The notes under the pieces: generated by a model
Database searches by the model: none
What the model saw: the letters and a program-made list of their open reading frames with translations, nothing else
What the model was told of the DNA's origin: nothing
Source: an uncultured Alistipes sp.
GTDB lineage: Bacteria > Bacteroidota > Bacteroidia > Bacteroidales > Rikenellaceae
Assembly (NCBI GenBank): GCA_900770635.1
Contig: CAAGLB010000099.1
Location: forward strand, 1-64,000
Reading direction: 5' to 3'
Length of the DNA: 64,000 nt
Position numbers and translations under genes: made by a program
Shown here: positions 1 through 9,235 of the stretch, in pieces
Layout: each line of letters begins with the position of its first letter
Position numbering within the stretch: the first letter of the stretch is position 1

Positions 1-1419
1 AAACTGAACGAAAAGAATGAGGATGAGTTGTTCGACCTCTTGTTCTGTGAAAGTACCTGGATGAAGATAGATGGAGGACAGGAGAATGTATGGGTGCTGA
101 TAGATGCACTAGATGAAGCCAATGATGAATATGGGAATAAAATCGCACAGACTTTGGCACGTCATATGGACAGAATGCCGCATTGGATGCGTTTCATCTT
201 GACAAGTCGTAATGACTCGAAAGTTAGACTTCCATTGCAACAATTTAAACCACAAGTTTTTGATTTAGATACATCCATTTCAGACAATAATAAAAACGAT
301 ATGTTTGAGTTCGTAAAATATGAGTTGTCAAGTTACGAACTCACCATTGACCAATGTAAGCATATTGTAGAAAAAAGCAATGGAGTCTTTTTGTATGCTA
401 AATTGGTCGTAGATGATATTAAGAGAGGAATTTATTCTGTAAATGACCTTTCAAACATACCTACAGATATTAATTCATATTATTACAATCTCTTTTCCCG
501 TATATTTCAAAACGACCTGCGTTTTTACGAGGATTATGTCGTAAAAGTTCTTGAGATTGTTCTTGCATCTTCAAATACTATGCATATCTCTTTAGTTAAA
601 GAGTGTGCCCAAATAGAGTCAGAAAAAACATTTTTCAAGATACTTGATTCACTTCAGCATCTGATTAGGATACAAAATAATAACATCATATTCTTTCATA
701 ATTCACTCCAAAATTGGCTAGTTGATAAAGAATCTTCTGGATGTTATTTTATTTCAACTAAAGATGGTCAGTATCAGATAAGTCAATGTTTTGCAAGGTG
801 GCTTAATTCAGATGATACAACTTTTGACGAAATGTGGGAAAATTATCATTATGGATTTGAAAATTGTTTTAATAATAACATTGCACTACCCCAAGGTATC
901 TCAAAATGTCATATGCAATCAATTGTCAATATGCTTTGTCCTAATGGAAGCTATGGTTGGGGTGGTGTCGTAAAGTATTGTTATGAACACCTTGGAATCA
1001 CGAGTACTGTATTAGACTACCTCATTGTTAACGACAGGGATGGGAATTATCTTACTTCTTTTGTTAATGGCTTTTATGAATCAATCAAGGATTTATATAT
1101 AGAAATAGGGATCGTATCACCTGTTACCCGATCTTTTGATTGGCCACAAGATGACGACCTTAGCTCTAAGGGACGTTTGATACATGATACTGTTCAGAAG
1201 TCGGCCTTTTTCTGTGCACTCGCTGAATATGTAGTTTCAAAATCATCCAAAAGCCTCAAGGATATTTCGAAGCAAGTTGTTTCGGATGTTGAGATACTTG
1301 CATTTTATAATAGAAGGTTAGGCGAAATTCTTATTGGACAAATACCCTCACTTAGCGATATGGCTGATTTCACTGCCATAGAAATGGATCGAAGGATTGA
1401 AAAAATGAAGGCTTTGTAA
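1..1419 (+). CDS. STAND/NACHT-type NTPase, 5' end outside the window
   Basis: The reading frame is open from base 1, so the true start and the Walker A motif lie upstream. The visible part begins just before a Walker B-like strand (VWVLIDALDEA), followed by RFILTSRND, which matches the strand after Walker B in NACHT/STAND ATPases. A helical region with GVFLYAKLVVDDI and a 'DINSYYYNLFSRIF' segment then resembles the winged-helix end of NACHT modules. The remaining 300 residues are AT-rich, probably helical, and have no motif I recognise; in this class the C-terminus is usually the sensor. A TIR gene follows 58 bp downstream in the same direction. STAND ATPases beside TIR effectors are known from bacterial anti-phage systems; that role here is inference. 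The N-terminal effector domain, if any, cannot be seen. Confidence 0.75.
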   Translation, partial: KLNEKNEDELFDLLFCESTWMKIDGGQENVWVLIDALDEANDEYGNKIAQTLARHMDRMPHWMRFILTSRNDSKVRLPLQQFKPQVFDLDTSISDNNKNDMFEFVKYELSSYELTIDQCKHIVEKSNGVFLYAKLVVDDIKRGIYSVNDLSNIPTDINSYYYNLFSRIFQNDLRFYEDYVVKVLEIVLASSNTMHISLVKECAQIESEKTFFKILDSLQHLIRIQNNNIIFFHNSLQNWLVDKESSGCYFISTKDGQYQISQCFARWLNSDDTTFDEMWENYHYGFENCFNNNIALPQGISKCHMQSIVNMLCPNGSYGWGGVVKYCYEHLGITSTVLDYLIVNDRDGNYLTSFVNGFYESIKDLYIEIGIVSPVTRSFDWPQDDDLSSKGRLIHDTVQKSAFFCALAEYVVSKSSKSLKDISKQVVSDVEILAFYNRRLGEILIGQIPSLSDMADFTAIEMDRRIEKMKAL

Positions 1420-1477
1420 TAATGTAGTATATATTAAGTTTGAAGGAATGGTATACAAACATATAATATGAGTGACA

Positions 1478-3472
1478 ATGAAGTATGATGTTTTTATAAG
1501 CTATTCGAGGAAGGATTCTGTAATAGTTGATGCGTTATGTGAAAGTTTAGACAGAAGCAAAATAACCTATTTTATAGATAAAGAATGCATCTATGGTGGA
1601 GATGACTTTGCAAAAAGAATCACAGATGCAATGCTTGTATCTCGCATTTTTCTTTTTATCGCTAGCAAAAACTCCTATGAGTCTATGTACTCAGTAAATG
1701 AGGTTAAGTTTTTTCGTGAAAAATTTAAAGACAAGAAGGATCGTATGATTATTCCTTATATGATAGACGGAACGGTTATGCCTAAAGAACTAGATTTTAT
1801 ACTAGGAACAATCAATAGATTAAATATTAATGAACATCCTGTCGAGAGCTTCCTCATTCATAATATTCTTATGACACTCAATAGTACGATTACAAATGAT
1901 ACTATGTCTCAGAATAATGAAAATTTAGACAGATTACTGCAATCCTTCCGACCTCAGAACCTAAGCTTATCTTATTTTTCTGGAGAACAATTCAGTGATA
2001 ACTATGAACAAATAATTAAAATCGCAAAACAACTTGGATATTCCGTTAAATTATATACTTCTAACAATGCAACGCAATTTGACTTCTTACAAGCGGTGTA
2101 TCGAGATACAGCAACCATTGTGGATGCAACCATACCTGATGATTTATCGCTCTCAACGATTTATCCAATCCTAACTGCGCATGTTAATATGCTTGATCAC
2201 ATTTTAGTCTTTAGTGACAAGCTGTATAAAGACGGTTCTCAGATACTTCCAATTAATATAGAACCACAAAGGAGAAGGACAGCTGTTGATAGAGACTTAT
2301 TAGTATGGCTAATAGTTCAATTGGAAGATTTGAAGGAGCACCAATACTACGAACGATTTGAGATTGAATCAATTGAGAAACTCGCTGACTATAAACTCCA
2401 GATGGAGAAGGTTCTGTCCGCTTCTCTTGAGCTGCACAAACCTAAGAATAATACCAAGAAGCAGGTGATGATAAGCTACCGCAACTGTTGCAGCAATGAG
2501 GTGGAATTATTCAGAAAGCGGGAAGAGGCGAAGAACGATGTTGAGATAAAAGTGCTACCTCCAGGCTCACTATGTGATGACTATGAAGCACACACGCCGA
2601 TGCGGCGGTGGATGCTGGTAGGCTTGCTGGAAGACCATATTCGCAGTGTAGATGAGGTGTGGGTGTACTATAACGGCATCTATACTAACTCGTGGTGGAC
2701 GTTGGCAGAGATGGTGATGGTGGCGTATATAAACCACGACCGTGCGGAGAAGGACAGAGTGAAGGTGAGAGTGTATGATACTGGGAAGAAACGATTCATA
2801 GAGGAGAACGAGGATGGATATCCTGCATATATTCATATCCAACTCTCGAACAGTCAGCACCAGAAGTTGGCCCGATACCTGTCGAACACTCGTCCTGACA
2901 CGATGGGACCAGAGACACTACGACAGGTTGCAGGACTAAAAAAACTTGCTTGGGTGATGCGGTTTATGACAAAGAAGAAAAGAGCCTTTTTTGCCGAGCA
3001 GATGCGTCCAATAATTGAACAAGGGGTGCCGAGCGACCTGCCGAAAGAGGACCGCAACAAGATGGTGAACGACCTGCTGGCAATGTATAGTGACCCCAAG
3101 GCCATCATAACGTATGCCAACGATGCGGTGTTCAAGGACGAGTTCTGGAGCAATATCTCGTATCAGACGGAGTGCGTGACAGCGGCTTTTAAGGACGGCA
3201 TCATTGATGTGGACACATTTATGAATACCCCAATACAGGAACTGACCAAACTGAAAGATGAGAACCTCCGCACCGCTGCCACCATTAACTCACAAATCAA
3301 GATGAAGGGTAAGAAATACTATGTGGGCGAAGGTAAGAAACGTTATCTATGGCTTGCCACACGTATGGGTATGCCCACAGTGAAGGATGCCCCAGGCATC
3401 GAGATTGTGCAAACATATAACCTGTTGACTCACGACCAGATTGTGGGATTGGCGCTGAAGACATTGTTGTAA
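1478..3472 (+). CDS. TIR-domain protein, probable NADase effector with a second TIR-like domain
   Basis: The start chosen is ATG 1478 (MKYDVFISYSRKD); an in-frame GTG at 1472 is less likely. Residues 1-140 form a TIR domain: DVFISYSRKD is strand A, and IASKNSYES..SVNEVKFF carries the candidate catalytic Glu (about residue 75). Residues 145-310 look like another alpha/beta region. Around residue 328 a second TIR-like signature appears (KQVMISYR), with DEVWVYYNG...NSWWTLAEMV near 395-410, again the 'SxWxxxE' pattern. The last 200 residues are helical and basic. Base composition shifts inside the gene: AT-rich to about 2400, then clearly GC-richer, suggesting a joined or swapped front half. TIR domains of this kind cleave NAD+ or act as sensors' effectors; the partner is probably the STAND ATPase upstream. 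Confidence 0.8.
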   Translation: MKYDVFISYSRKDSVIVDALCESLDRSKITYFIDKECIYGGDDFAKRITDAMLVSRIFLFIASKNSYESMYSVNEVKFFREKFKDKKDRMIIPYMIDGTVMPKELDFILGTINRLNINEHPVESFLIHNILMTLNSTITNDTMSQNNENLDRLLQSFRPQNLSLSYFSGEQFSDNYEQIIKIAKQLGYSVKLYTSNNATQFDFLQAVYRDTATIVDATIPDDLSLSTIYPILTAHVNMLDHILVFSDKLYKDGSQILPINIEPQRRRTAVDRDLLVWLIVQLEDLKEHQYYERFEIESIEKLADYKLQMEKVLSASLELHKPKNNTKKQVMISYRNCCSNEVELFRKREEAKNDVEIKVLPPGSLCDDYEAHTPMRRWMLVGLLEDHIRSVDEVWVYYNGIYTNSWWTLAEMVMVAYINHDRAEKDRVKVRVYDTGKKRFIEENEDGYPAYIHIQLSNSQHQKLARYLSNTRPDTMGPETLRQVAGLKKLAWVMRFMTKKKRAFFAEQMRPIIEQGVPSDLPKEDRNKMVNDLLAMYSDPKAIITYANDAVFKDEFWSNISYQTECVTAAFKDGIIDVDTFMNTPIQELTKLKDENLRTAATINSQIKMKGKKYYVGEGKKRYLWLATRMGMPTVKDAPGIEIVQTYNLLTHDQIVGLALKTLL

Positions 3473-3685
3473 GATTAAATGAAAATTTAAAAGAAGCAGA
3501 TATGAATTGCTTCATAATAAGGTGTTCTTCTCAATGTGTTCCACTATTGTGCGAGACTAAGGTGGTGGTGTTCGGGGCTATAACACCGAACAACTCCACT
3601 AATTCCATTTCAGACATCCAAACATTACCGCTTGAGATATTCACCCTGCCATTCTCGCTGATTGTTATAATTGCTCTTTCCATAG

Positions 3686-4909
3686 TTACATTGCTATTGA
3701 AATTTCACTAAATGATTGATTAAGTCTATTGCCGAACATAGTCAAATCCTTGTCTATTTTCTCGGTGGTAATCTTGGCATATTTCTGTGTCGTGGTAATG
3801 TTCGTATGCCCCAATACTCGGCTTACACTCTCAATGGGAACGCCCTTGCTCAGAGCAAGCGTAGCGAACCCATGGCGACTTGAATGAAAGGAAATATCCT
3901 TCGTAATACCACACTCTTTTATCATCTTTTTCAGCGGTTTACAGATATTCCAGTAGTTGAGATTCTGGAATACCAACTTATTCTCTTGGAATCTCTCATA
4001 TCGCTTGATTATCTGCAATGGAATATCCAACAACTTCACTTGGAAATTGACCTTTGTTTTGTGTCTCTTGGATAGGATTCACTTCTCTCCATTTATCTCT
4101 ACAATATCATCGGTGGTCAGTTCCTTAATATCCACAAATGACAAGGCTGTGAAACTTGCAAACACGAACAAGTCTCGGATATAAGCCAGCTTCTTATCCG
4201 CAAATTCGTGTGTCATTACAGTTTTGATTTCATCTTCAGTAAGATATTGACGCTCCTTGATATTCTGATTTACCCGATACTGAGCAAATGGATTTCTCGG
4301 TGTCAGTCCATTGTAATGAGCCTTGGCCACGATTGTTTTCAGCCACATACAATGCGACCATACACTGCCATTATGTAGTCCAGCATCGGTAGAGAGATAG
4401 ATTTCATACTCCTTTATGAAGTCGGGAGTAAGTTCAAGCAAGGAAATATCACTACGCTTGTAGCACTTCTTGATGAACGTTGCCAAATGATTTCGAGACC
4501 TTACACGCACCTTGTAGGAACTTGCTGCACGGTCTATACCTATACGCTTCTTGAAACTCGCGTTGTCCTTATCAAAAGCACCTAGCAATGTTTCATATTC
4601 CGTTCCGATACCTTGATAGGCATTGCGTACCATTTCGGCAGTAACATAGGCTTCTCTATCCGAGATACGTTGATAGTACTTGATGATTTGAGCCTTGATG
4701 TTATCCAAAACCAAATTGATGTCTCTCGATTCTTTGCTCTTGCCCTTTGCCCGATTACCTTTGGCATCCCACATCGTTTTTGCGATGGTCAGTTTGCAAC
4801 TGAATTGAGCCACCGAGCCATTGATTGTCACTCGTCCCATAATGGGGACAATACCGTTTTTCTCCTTGCTTCCGTTCACGTAGAACAGCACCTTAAATGT
4901 ACTTCGCAT
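3686..4909 (-). pseudogene. Tyrosine recombinase (integrase) interrupted by one in-frame TGA
   Basis: Translation from ATG 4909 gives a Bacteroidota-type integrase: an N-terminal arm-binding region (MRSTFKVLFYVNGSKEKNG), a core-binding SAM-like domain, then the catalytic domain. At 4079-4081 the frame meets TGA directly after EINGEK, and continues in the same frame as ILSKRHKTKVNFQVKLLDIP. In relatives this position is usually Trp, so a single TGG-to-TGA change explains the break. After the stop the catalytic residues are intact: HSSRH (H-x-x-R), VLGHTNITTTQKYAK with the GH pair and the Tyr nucleophile. The Arg I position reads FTALSFVDI, i.e. Ser instead of Arg, as in IntDOT-like enzymes. 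The 3' fragment (from about 4039) is unlikely to act alone. The gene marks the edge of the STAND/TIR segment. Confidence 0.85.
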
Positions 4910-5284
4910 AATCTAATTCTTTTTGGTTACAAAATTAGTTATCAGCGAGTTGTACACTGTTATGCAGAATGTAGCAGAGAGTAGAAATAAACTCCAACGA
5001 TCTATAAACTTACCTCTCTATCGGGTAATGATTTGAAAACCGTCCGCCCTCATTACCTTTCATTTCCTTGCACTTTTGCATCGGCGAGGCTTTCATCATA
5101 AGTCCTCATAAGTCATTGAACACCAGTGCTGCCATCATTATTTTCCCTCTTTCGTTAGATTTTTCCAGATATAATGAAATAATTCTGTACGACTGCTTGG
5201 AATATCAATATTTTCTCCATAACTTTGGATTAGTTTTTCGATATTACTTTTCAAAACATAAGGTATCATCTTAAATTGTTCACT
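4910..5284. other. Intergenic gap without a recognisable gene
   Basis: 375 bp between the integrase start and the isochorismatase-family gene. Short open frames here show no Bacteroidales-like codon use or homology I recognise. It must hold the promoters of both divergent genes, but I see no clean TTTG/TAnnTTTG pair. It could also contain an attachment site for the element linked to the integrase; none could be identified by eye. Confidence 0.5.
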
Positions 5285-5836
5285 ATGGAAAAGCTTAACA
5301 AACCTGCGATTTTGGTTGTTGACATGCTCAACGATTTTGTCTATGGCGCTCTTGCCTGCGATCGTGGCAAGGCTATTGTTCCAGCAACAGCTGCACTTTT
5401 GGAGTCAGCACGCAAGAAGGGAGTTCCTGTAATCTTCTGCAACGATGCCCACCTTAAAGGCATCGACCGTGAACTTAAGTTGTGGGGCGACCATGCCATC
5501 GCTGGCACTGAGGGTGCAAAGGTTATCCCTGAGCTAAATGTTTCGGAGTGCGACTATGTTATCCCCAAGCGTCGTTACAGCGGATTTTTCCAGACCGACC
5601 TCGACATTACGCTCAAGGAACTCGGCGTTCAGACCGTTGTGATGACAGGCCTGCATGCCCACATGTGCGTTCGCCACACCTCGGCTGATGCCTACTCATT
5701 AGGCTACGATGTCGTTGTTGCCAAGGAGGCCACCGACTCATTCACCGAGGAGGACTACATTGGCGGCCTGGCATACCTCAAACAGTGTTACGGCGCCGAT
5801 GCTTACACTAACGAGGAGCTTATTGAGATGTTGTAG
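5285..5836 (+). CDS. Isochorismatase-family cysteine hydrolase (nicotinamidase-like)
   Basis: The 183-residue protein starts at ATG 5285 (MEKLNKPAILVVDMLNDF). The family triad is visible: Asp in VVDMLNDF (about residue 13), Lys in PKRRYSGF (about 101) and Cys in GLHAHMCVRHT (about 131), after the usual cis-peptide region. Length matches single-domain isochorismatase/nicotinamidase hydrolases. The motif order fits hydrolysis of nicotinamide or a related amide in the cytoplasm, but the substrate is not determined by these residues and no NAD-salvage gene is adjacent. It stands alone, followed by a palindromic repeat at 5855-5911 that could end transcription. Confidence 0.85.
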   Translation: MEKLNKPAILVVDMLNDFVYGALACDRGKAIVPATAALLESARKKGVPVIFCNDAHLKGIDRELKLWGDHAIAGTEGAKVIPELNVSECDYVIPKRRYSGFFQTDLDITLKELGVQTVVMTGLHAHMCVRHTSADAYSLGYDVVVAKEATDSFTEEDYIGGLAYLKQCYGADAYTNEELIEML

Positions 5837-5854
5837 CGCGGCGGTTGGAGTTTA

Positions 5855-5911
5855 GAGAGATTAAGAAAGTTAGGGAGGTTAGTGATTATTTTCGCTAATC
5901 TCCCTAATCTC
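5855..5911. repeat. Palindromic intergenic repeat (TTAGGGARRTTAG type)
   Basis: A homopurine-rich arm (GAGATTAAG...TTAGGGAGGTTAG) is followed by a short spacer and its near-complement CTAATCTCCCTAATCTC; one G-T mismatch would be a G-U pair in RNA. A related sequence occurs at 31731-31785, so this is a dispersed element and not only a local terminator. Confidence 0.7.
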
Positions 5912-6360
5912 GTTTAGCTATAACTCTGCAACAGACACCGTAAGTGATCACTATAAAAATAAGTTCGTCGATTTGATGAAAACTCCTTTTTACTTAGTTT
6001 TTGCGAACAATGCCTCACGGAGTGTTGTTTGTTTCGCAAATTATTTTTAAATTTGTGGTGCTATTGGATAAATAGCAGACATATTGAAAGTGTTTTCGCA
6101 GTCCTGAATAGAAAATGTGGAAGTTTTCAGACCAAAGGGCAAACGAACAGCACTCATTTCTTGTATAGCTATGTGGCTATGCACAATCTGTGCATGTACC
6201 CATACTATCCAAGTGTGGGGCATTGTAACGTTTATTTTGGTCAGGTCTTTCCACAACCTTCTATTCAATAAACGGGAATCATCTCCACACTTTTTGTATA
6301 TATATATCAACACACCTATGAGGAGATGCAAAGGTGGCAGAATTTAAACATTACACTACA
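5912..6360. other. Intergenic gap upstream of the secreted hypothetical protein
   Basis: About 450 bp, AT-rich, with short overlapping open frames on both strands that look like chance. A run of alternating TA near 6297-6308 lies shortly before the next gene and may be part of its promoter, but it does not match TAnnTTTG well. Nothing else recognised. Confidence 0.4.
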
Positions 6361-7107
6361 ATGAAAAAGCTTCTAACCATTTGTTGCGCTTTAATATGCT
6401 GCAACGCATTTGCTCAGGACATAATCACCAAGAAAGACGGAACTGACATACGAGCCAAAGTTTTGGAGATTACTACCAACGAGGTAAAGTACAAACTCTA
6501 TGACGAGCCTGATGGCATAACATATACATCCAGGAAATCAGAGCTCATCATGATCTGCTACGAATCGGGAAGAAAAGATGTTTTCGCCAACAACTCACAC
6601 TCAGAGCTATACATTGCAGACAGTGCCTCAATCGAGAGCATCACACCAAACATGAAATACAAACAACTAAAATCGCTATACAACTACAAAGATTACTATA
6701 GTTCCTCAGCGGATCGTTATAACCCTGCAGTATCAGGCGTTGCCTCATTCTTCATCCCAGGACTGGGACAAATAATCTGCGGAGAAGCAGGACGAGGACT
6801 TGGATATCTTGGAGGACATCTTGGCGGCATGCTATTAGCTCGTGCCATCACAGGGGCTGGCACAGATGAATATGGCTACATATCTACAGGTGCTGCACTA
6901 ACCTCACTTATTATATACGCTGGTGTCATCGCCCTTGACATCTGCGCTATAGTTGATGGTGTGCGTGTTGCAAAGGTAAAGAACATGTATGAGCACGATT
7001 TAAGGAATATCGACCTTAGTGTTGATTTGTACCCATCTGTAAACCTCGTGCAAATGAACAACTCAACACAACCTGTTGTTGGACTAACCTTGTCTATGAC
7101 ATTCTAA
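6361..7107 (+). CDS. Secreted hypothetical protein with glycine-rich membrane segments
   Basis: Start ATG 6361 gives MKKLLTICCALICCNAFAQ, a signal peptide with a likely cleavage after FAQ; an in-frame start 27 bases upstream would only add residues before it. The mature N-terminus (ITKKDGTDIRAKVLEITTNEVKYKLYD) matches a small beta domain common in secreted Bacteroidota proteins of unknown role. Residues 130-215 hold two hydrophobic Gly/Ala-rich stretches (FFIPGLGQIICGEAGRGL..., ALTSLIIYAGVIALDICAIVDG) resembling the 'PGLGQ' membrane module of small TM2/DUF5683-like proteins. The tail ends in Phe, like some outer-membrane proteins. Function unknown. Confidence 0.7.
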   Translation: MKKLLTICCALICCNAFAQDIITKKDGTDIRAKVLEITTNEVKYKLYDEPDGITYTSRKSELIMICYESGRKDVFANNSHSELYIADSASIESITPNMKYKQLKSLYNYKDYYSSSADRYNPAVSGVASFFIPGLGQIICGEAGRGLGYLGGHLGGMLLARAITGAGTDEYGYISTGAALTSLIIYAGVIALDICAIVDGVRVAKVKNMYEHDLRNIDLSVDLYPSVNLVQMNNSTQPVVGLTLSMTF

Positions 7108-7398
7108 AATAGATAATAATATAGTTGGTGTCCACAAAAAATGAATACCACCAAAAAATCCTCTGCGCACAAATATAGCATCTCATGAATTCAGTTTGAG
7201 GTAATCGCTATCATCAAGGTTGCTGAACAAAGGTAGATCGCCACAGAATTGCATAGACCATAAAGTGCATCAATCCACTCAGCAAATGCAATTCATCGCG
7301 ATGACGATGTTATACATTAGTACAGAAAACAGACTTTAGCGTCAGAAGGGTTGCAGATACAACGCTCGATAAAAATCCCGACGATGGATAGCGTGAGG

Positions 7399-7530
7399 AA
7401 ATTTCTTGTCAGAGTGGTGTAGCAGTGACGCTGACATGAAAAAACCTCGGATGGGTAGTACTAAACGTACGTCCCATTCGGGGTTTTGATTGAAGCGTCG
7501 CAGATGCGCCGCTATCACGAGAAAGAATTT
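7399..7530. repeat. Large nested palindrome A with many G-U compatible mismatches
   Basis: The outer arms are AAATTTCTTGTC...GTGACGCT (7399-7432) and AGCGTC...GAAAGAATTT (7494-7530). The inner stem is AAAACCTCGGATGGG (7441-7455) with CCCATTCGGGGTTTT (7473-7487), closing a loop that contains GTAC...GTAC. Most arm differences are transitions (C/T, G/A), which keep G-U pairs in RNA. It lies in the 546-bp gap 7108-7653; the first 290 bp of that gap show no gene, though AGCGTCAGAAGGG near 7338 may be a worn copy. Confidence 0.75.
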
Positions 7531-7655
7531 CTTGTTAGAAGGGGTCAGATTTGGCTTATCGCAAAAGTGAGCACCCGAGGATAGTACAAGAAGTACAGCC
7601 TCGGGTGCTCAGCTTTTTGGGATAGGTCGAAGATGACCCCTTATCACAAGAAATT
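7526..7655. repeat. Large nested palindrome B overlapping the aspA stop codon
   Basis: The left arm starts at 7526 (AATTTCTTGTTAGAAGGGGTCA) and its partner ends at 7655 (TGACCCCTTATCACAAGAAATT). The core is a perfect 12-bp stem, GAGCACCCGAGG (7569-7580) with CCTCGGGTGCTC (7599-7610), around a GTAC-AAGAA-GTAC loop. It shares the AATTTCTTGT end and the GTAC loop with palindrome A and overlaps it by 5 bp. The core followed by CTTTTT could end plus-strand transcripts; the other strand could end aspA. Confidence 0.8.
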
Positions 7656-9087
7656 ATCTGCGAGGTTTAATGTCAAGCTTAACAGGCTTAATCAAATTCT
7701 CTGGTGAGAGAATGATATCAAGCTCCTCCTTAGTAAGAATGCCGTGCTCGAGAACGAGGTCGTAAACGCGACGACCAGTTGCCATAGCCTCCTTAGCAAT
7801 CTTTGTAGAGTTCTTGTAGCCGATAACTGGGTTAAGAGCTGTTACTACGCCGAAGCTATCCTGAACATACTTCAAGCACTGCTCCTCGTTAGCCTTGATG
7901 CCGTCAACGCAGTTAACGCGCAATGTGTCGAAGCCATTCATCATGATCTCAGCAGACTCGAAGCAGCACTGTGCCATTGTAGGCTCCATTGCGTTGAGCT
8001 CCATCTGAGCCTCCTGACCACACATAGCAACACATGCGTCGTTACCGATAACCTTGTAGCAGATCTGGTTCATAACCTCAGGAATAACTGGGTTGACCTT
8101 ACCTGGCATGATTGAAGAGCCTGGCTGACGTGCTGGAAGGTCGAACTCGTGCAAGCCGCAACGAGGACCTGAGCCCAACAAACGAAGGTCGTTACAGATC
8201 TTATTGAGTTTAACAGCAACACGGCGGAGAGCTGATGAGTAGCCCACCATGCATGAAGTGTCAGATGTAGCAGCCACCAAGTCCTCAGCAAGTTTGATAT
8301 CCCAACCTGTGATCTGGCGCAATGCAGCGATACACTTCTCAGAGTACTCAGGCTCAGAGCAGATACCTGTACCGATAGCTGTAGCACCCATGTTCACTGT
8401 TAGGAACTCCTCAGCAGCGAAGTCGAGGTTCTTGCGCTCCTCCTTCAAAATCTGAGCAAAAGCGCCAAATGTCTGACCAAGAGTCATAGGCACAGCATCC
8501 TCGAGCTGAGTACGACCCATCTTTAGGATGTTAGCAAACTCCTTAGCCTTCTTCTCGAATGACTCGATAAGGGCGTTATAGTGCTTCATGAACACCTGGT
8601 GTGTAGCATAAAGACCGAGGTGGATACCGCAAGGGTAAGCATCGTTTGTTGACTGTGAGCAGTTAACATGGTCGTTAGGCGAGCAGTACTGATACTCACC
8701 TGGCTCGTGGCCCATAATCTGAAGCGCACGGTTAGCGATAACCTCGTTAGCGTTCATGTTAGTTGTAGTACCTGCACCGCCCTGGATCATGTCGCAAGGG
8801 AACTGGTCGTGGTGCTGGCCCTGCATAATCTCGAGGCAAGCCTTAGAGATAGCATCGAACTGCTCGTCGGTCAAGAGGCCGAGCTGGTGGTTAGCCTCAG
8901 CAGCGCCGAGCTTAGTCATAGCAAGACCGTTGATAAACAAAGGATAGTCTGAAAGGTGGAAGCGGCTGATAGGGAAGTTTTCGATTCCACGCAATGTCTG
9001 CACGCCGTAGAGGGCCTCAACAGGCACCTGCAACTCACCAATAAGATCGCTCTCGATACGAGTCTTTCCTGAAAAATTAGTAGCCAT
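7654..9087 (-). CDS. aspA: Aspartate ammonia-lyase (aspartase)
   Basis: The protein of 477 residues converts L-aspartate to fumarate and ammonia in the cytoplasm, feeding the fumarate-reductase branch of Bacteroidales fermentation. The superfamily signature GSSIMPGKVNPVIPE (about residues 320-334) holds the catalytic Ser loop. The substrate loops GGAGTTTNMNANEVIANRA and NCSQSTNDAYP are those of aspartases; fumarase C is close, but the overall length and the MGRTQLEDAVPMTLGQ segment favour aspartase. It is transcribed alone and divergently from the phage-like gene at 9308, with a promoter at 9161-9168. The stop codon lies inside palindrome B. Confidence 0.93.
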   Translation of the reverse strand: MATNFSGKTRIESDLIGELQVPVEALYGVQTLRGIENFPISRFHLSDYPLFINGLAMTKLGAAEANHQLGLLTDEQFDAISKACLEIMQGQHHDQFPCDMIQGGAGTTTNMNANEVIANRALQIMGHEPGEYQYCSPNDHVNCSQSTNDAYPCGIHLGLYATHQVFMKHYNALIESFEKKAKEFANILKMGRTQLEDAVPMTLGQTFGAFAQILKEERKNLDFAAEEFLTVNMGATAIGTGICSEPEYSEKCIAALRQITGWDIKLAEDLVAATSDTSCMVGYSSALRRVAVKLNKICNDLRLLGSGPRCGLHEFDLPARQPGSSIMPGKVNPVIPEVMNQICYKVIGNDACVAMCGQEAQMELNAMEPTMAQCCFESAEIMMNGFDTLRVNCVDGIKANEEQCLKYVQDSFGVVTALNPVIGYKNSTKIAKEAMATGRRVYDLVLEHGILTKEELDIILSPENLIKPVKLDIKPRR

Positions 9088-9160
9088 AATGGTTGTTTAT
9101 GTTTTATTTGGTTATTAGAATTTTCAAAAATCGAGGCGTATGGTCAACCCATACATTATG

Positions 9161-9168
9161 CAAAGGTA
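9161..9168 (-). promoter_or_regulatory. Predicted -7 element of the aspA promoter
   Basis: TACCTTTG on the minus strand, matching TAnnTTTG, 74 bases before the aspA start. A weak TTGG about 23 bases further upstream may serve as the -33 element. Confidence 0.6.
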
Positions 9169-9235
9169 ACAAAATTTTTCGGAACCTAAGCCCAATTTCA
9201 AAATTAATTACGCTTAAGCAACACAAATAGTGGCG

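Noticed and set aside
2570..3515. Minus-strand open frames opposite the TIR gene
   Set aside because: They run antisense to a well-supported gene, lack recognisable motifs and have poor codon use; typical shadows.
3502..3711. Short open frame after the TIR gene
   Set aside because: Composition and sequence look random, and it overlaps the 3' end of the integrase pseudogene.
4079..4081. TGA in the integrase as selenocysteine or recoded Trp
   Set aside because: No SECIS-like hairpin was seen, and other genes in the window use TGG for Trp and TGA as a stop (for example ending the 63295 remnant). A point mutation is simpler.
6029..6347. Overlapping short open frames upstream of the secreted protein
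   Set aside because: Three frames on both strands compete, none has a signal, motif or start context; best read as non-coding.
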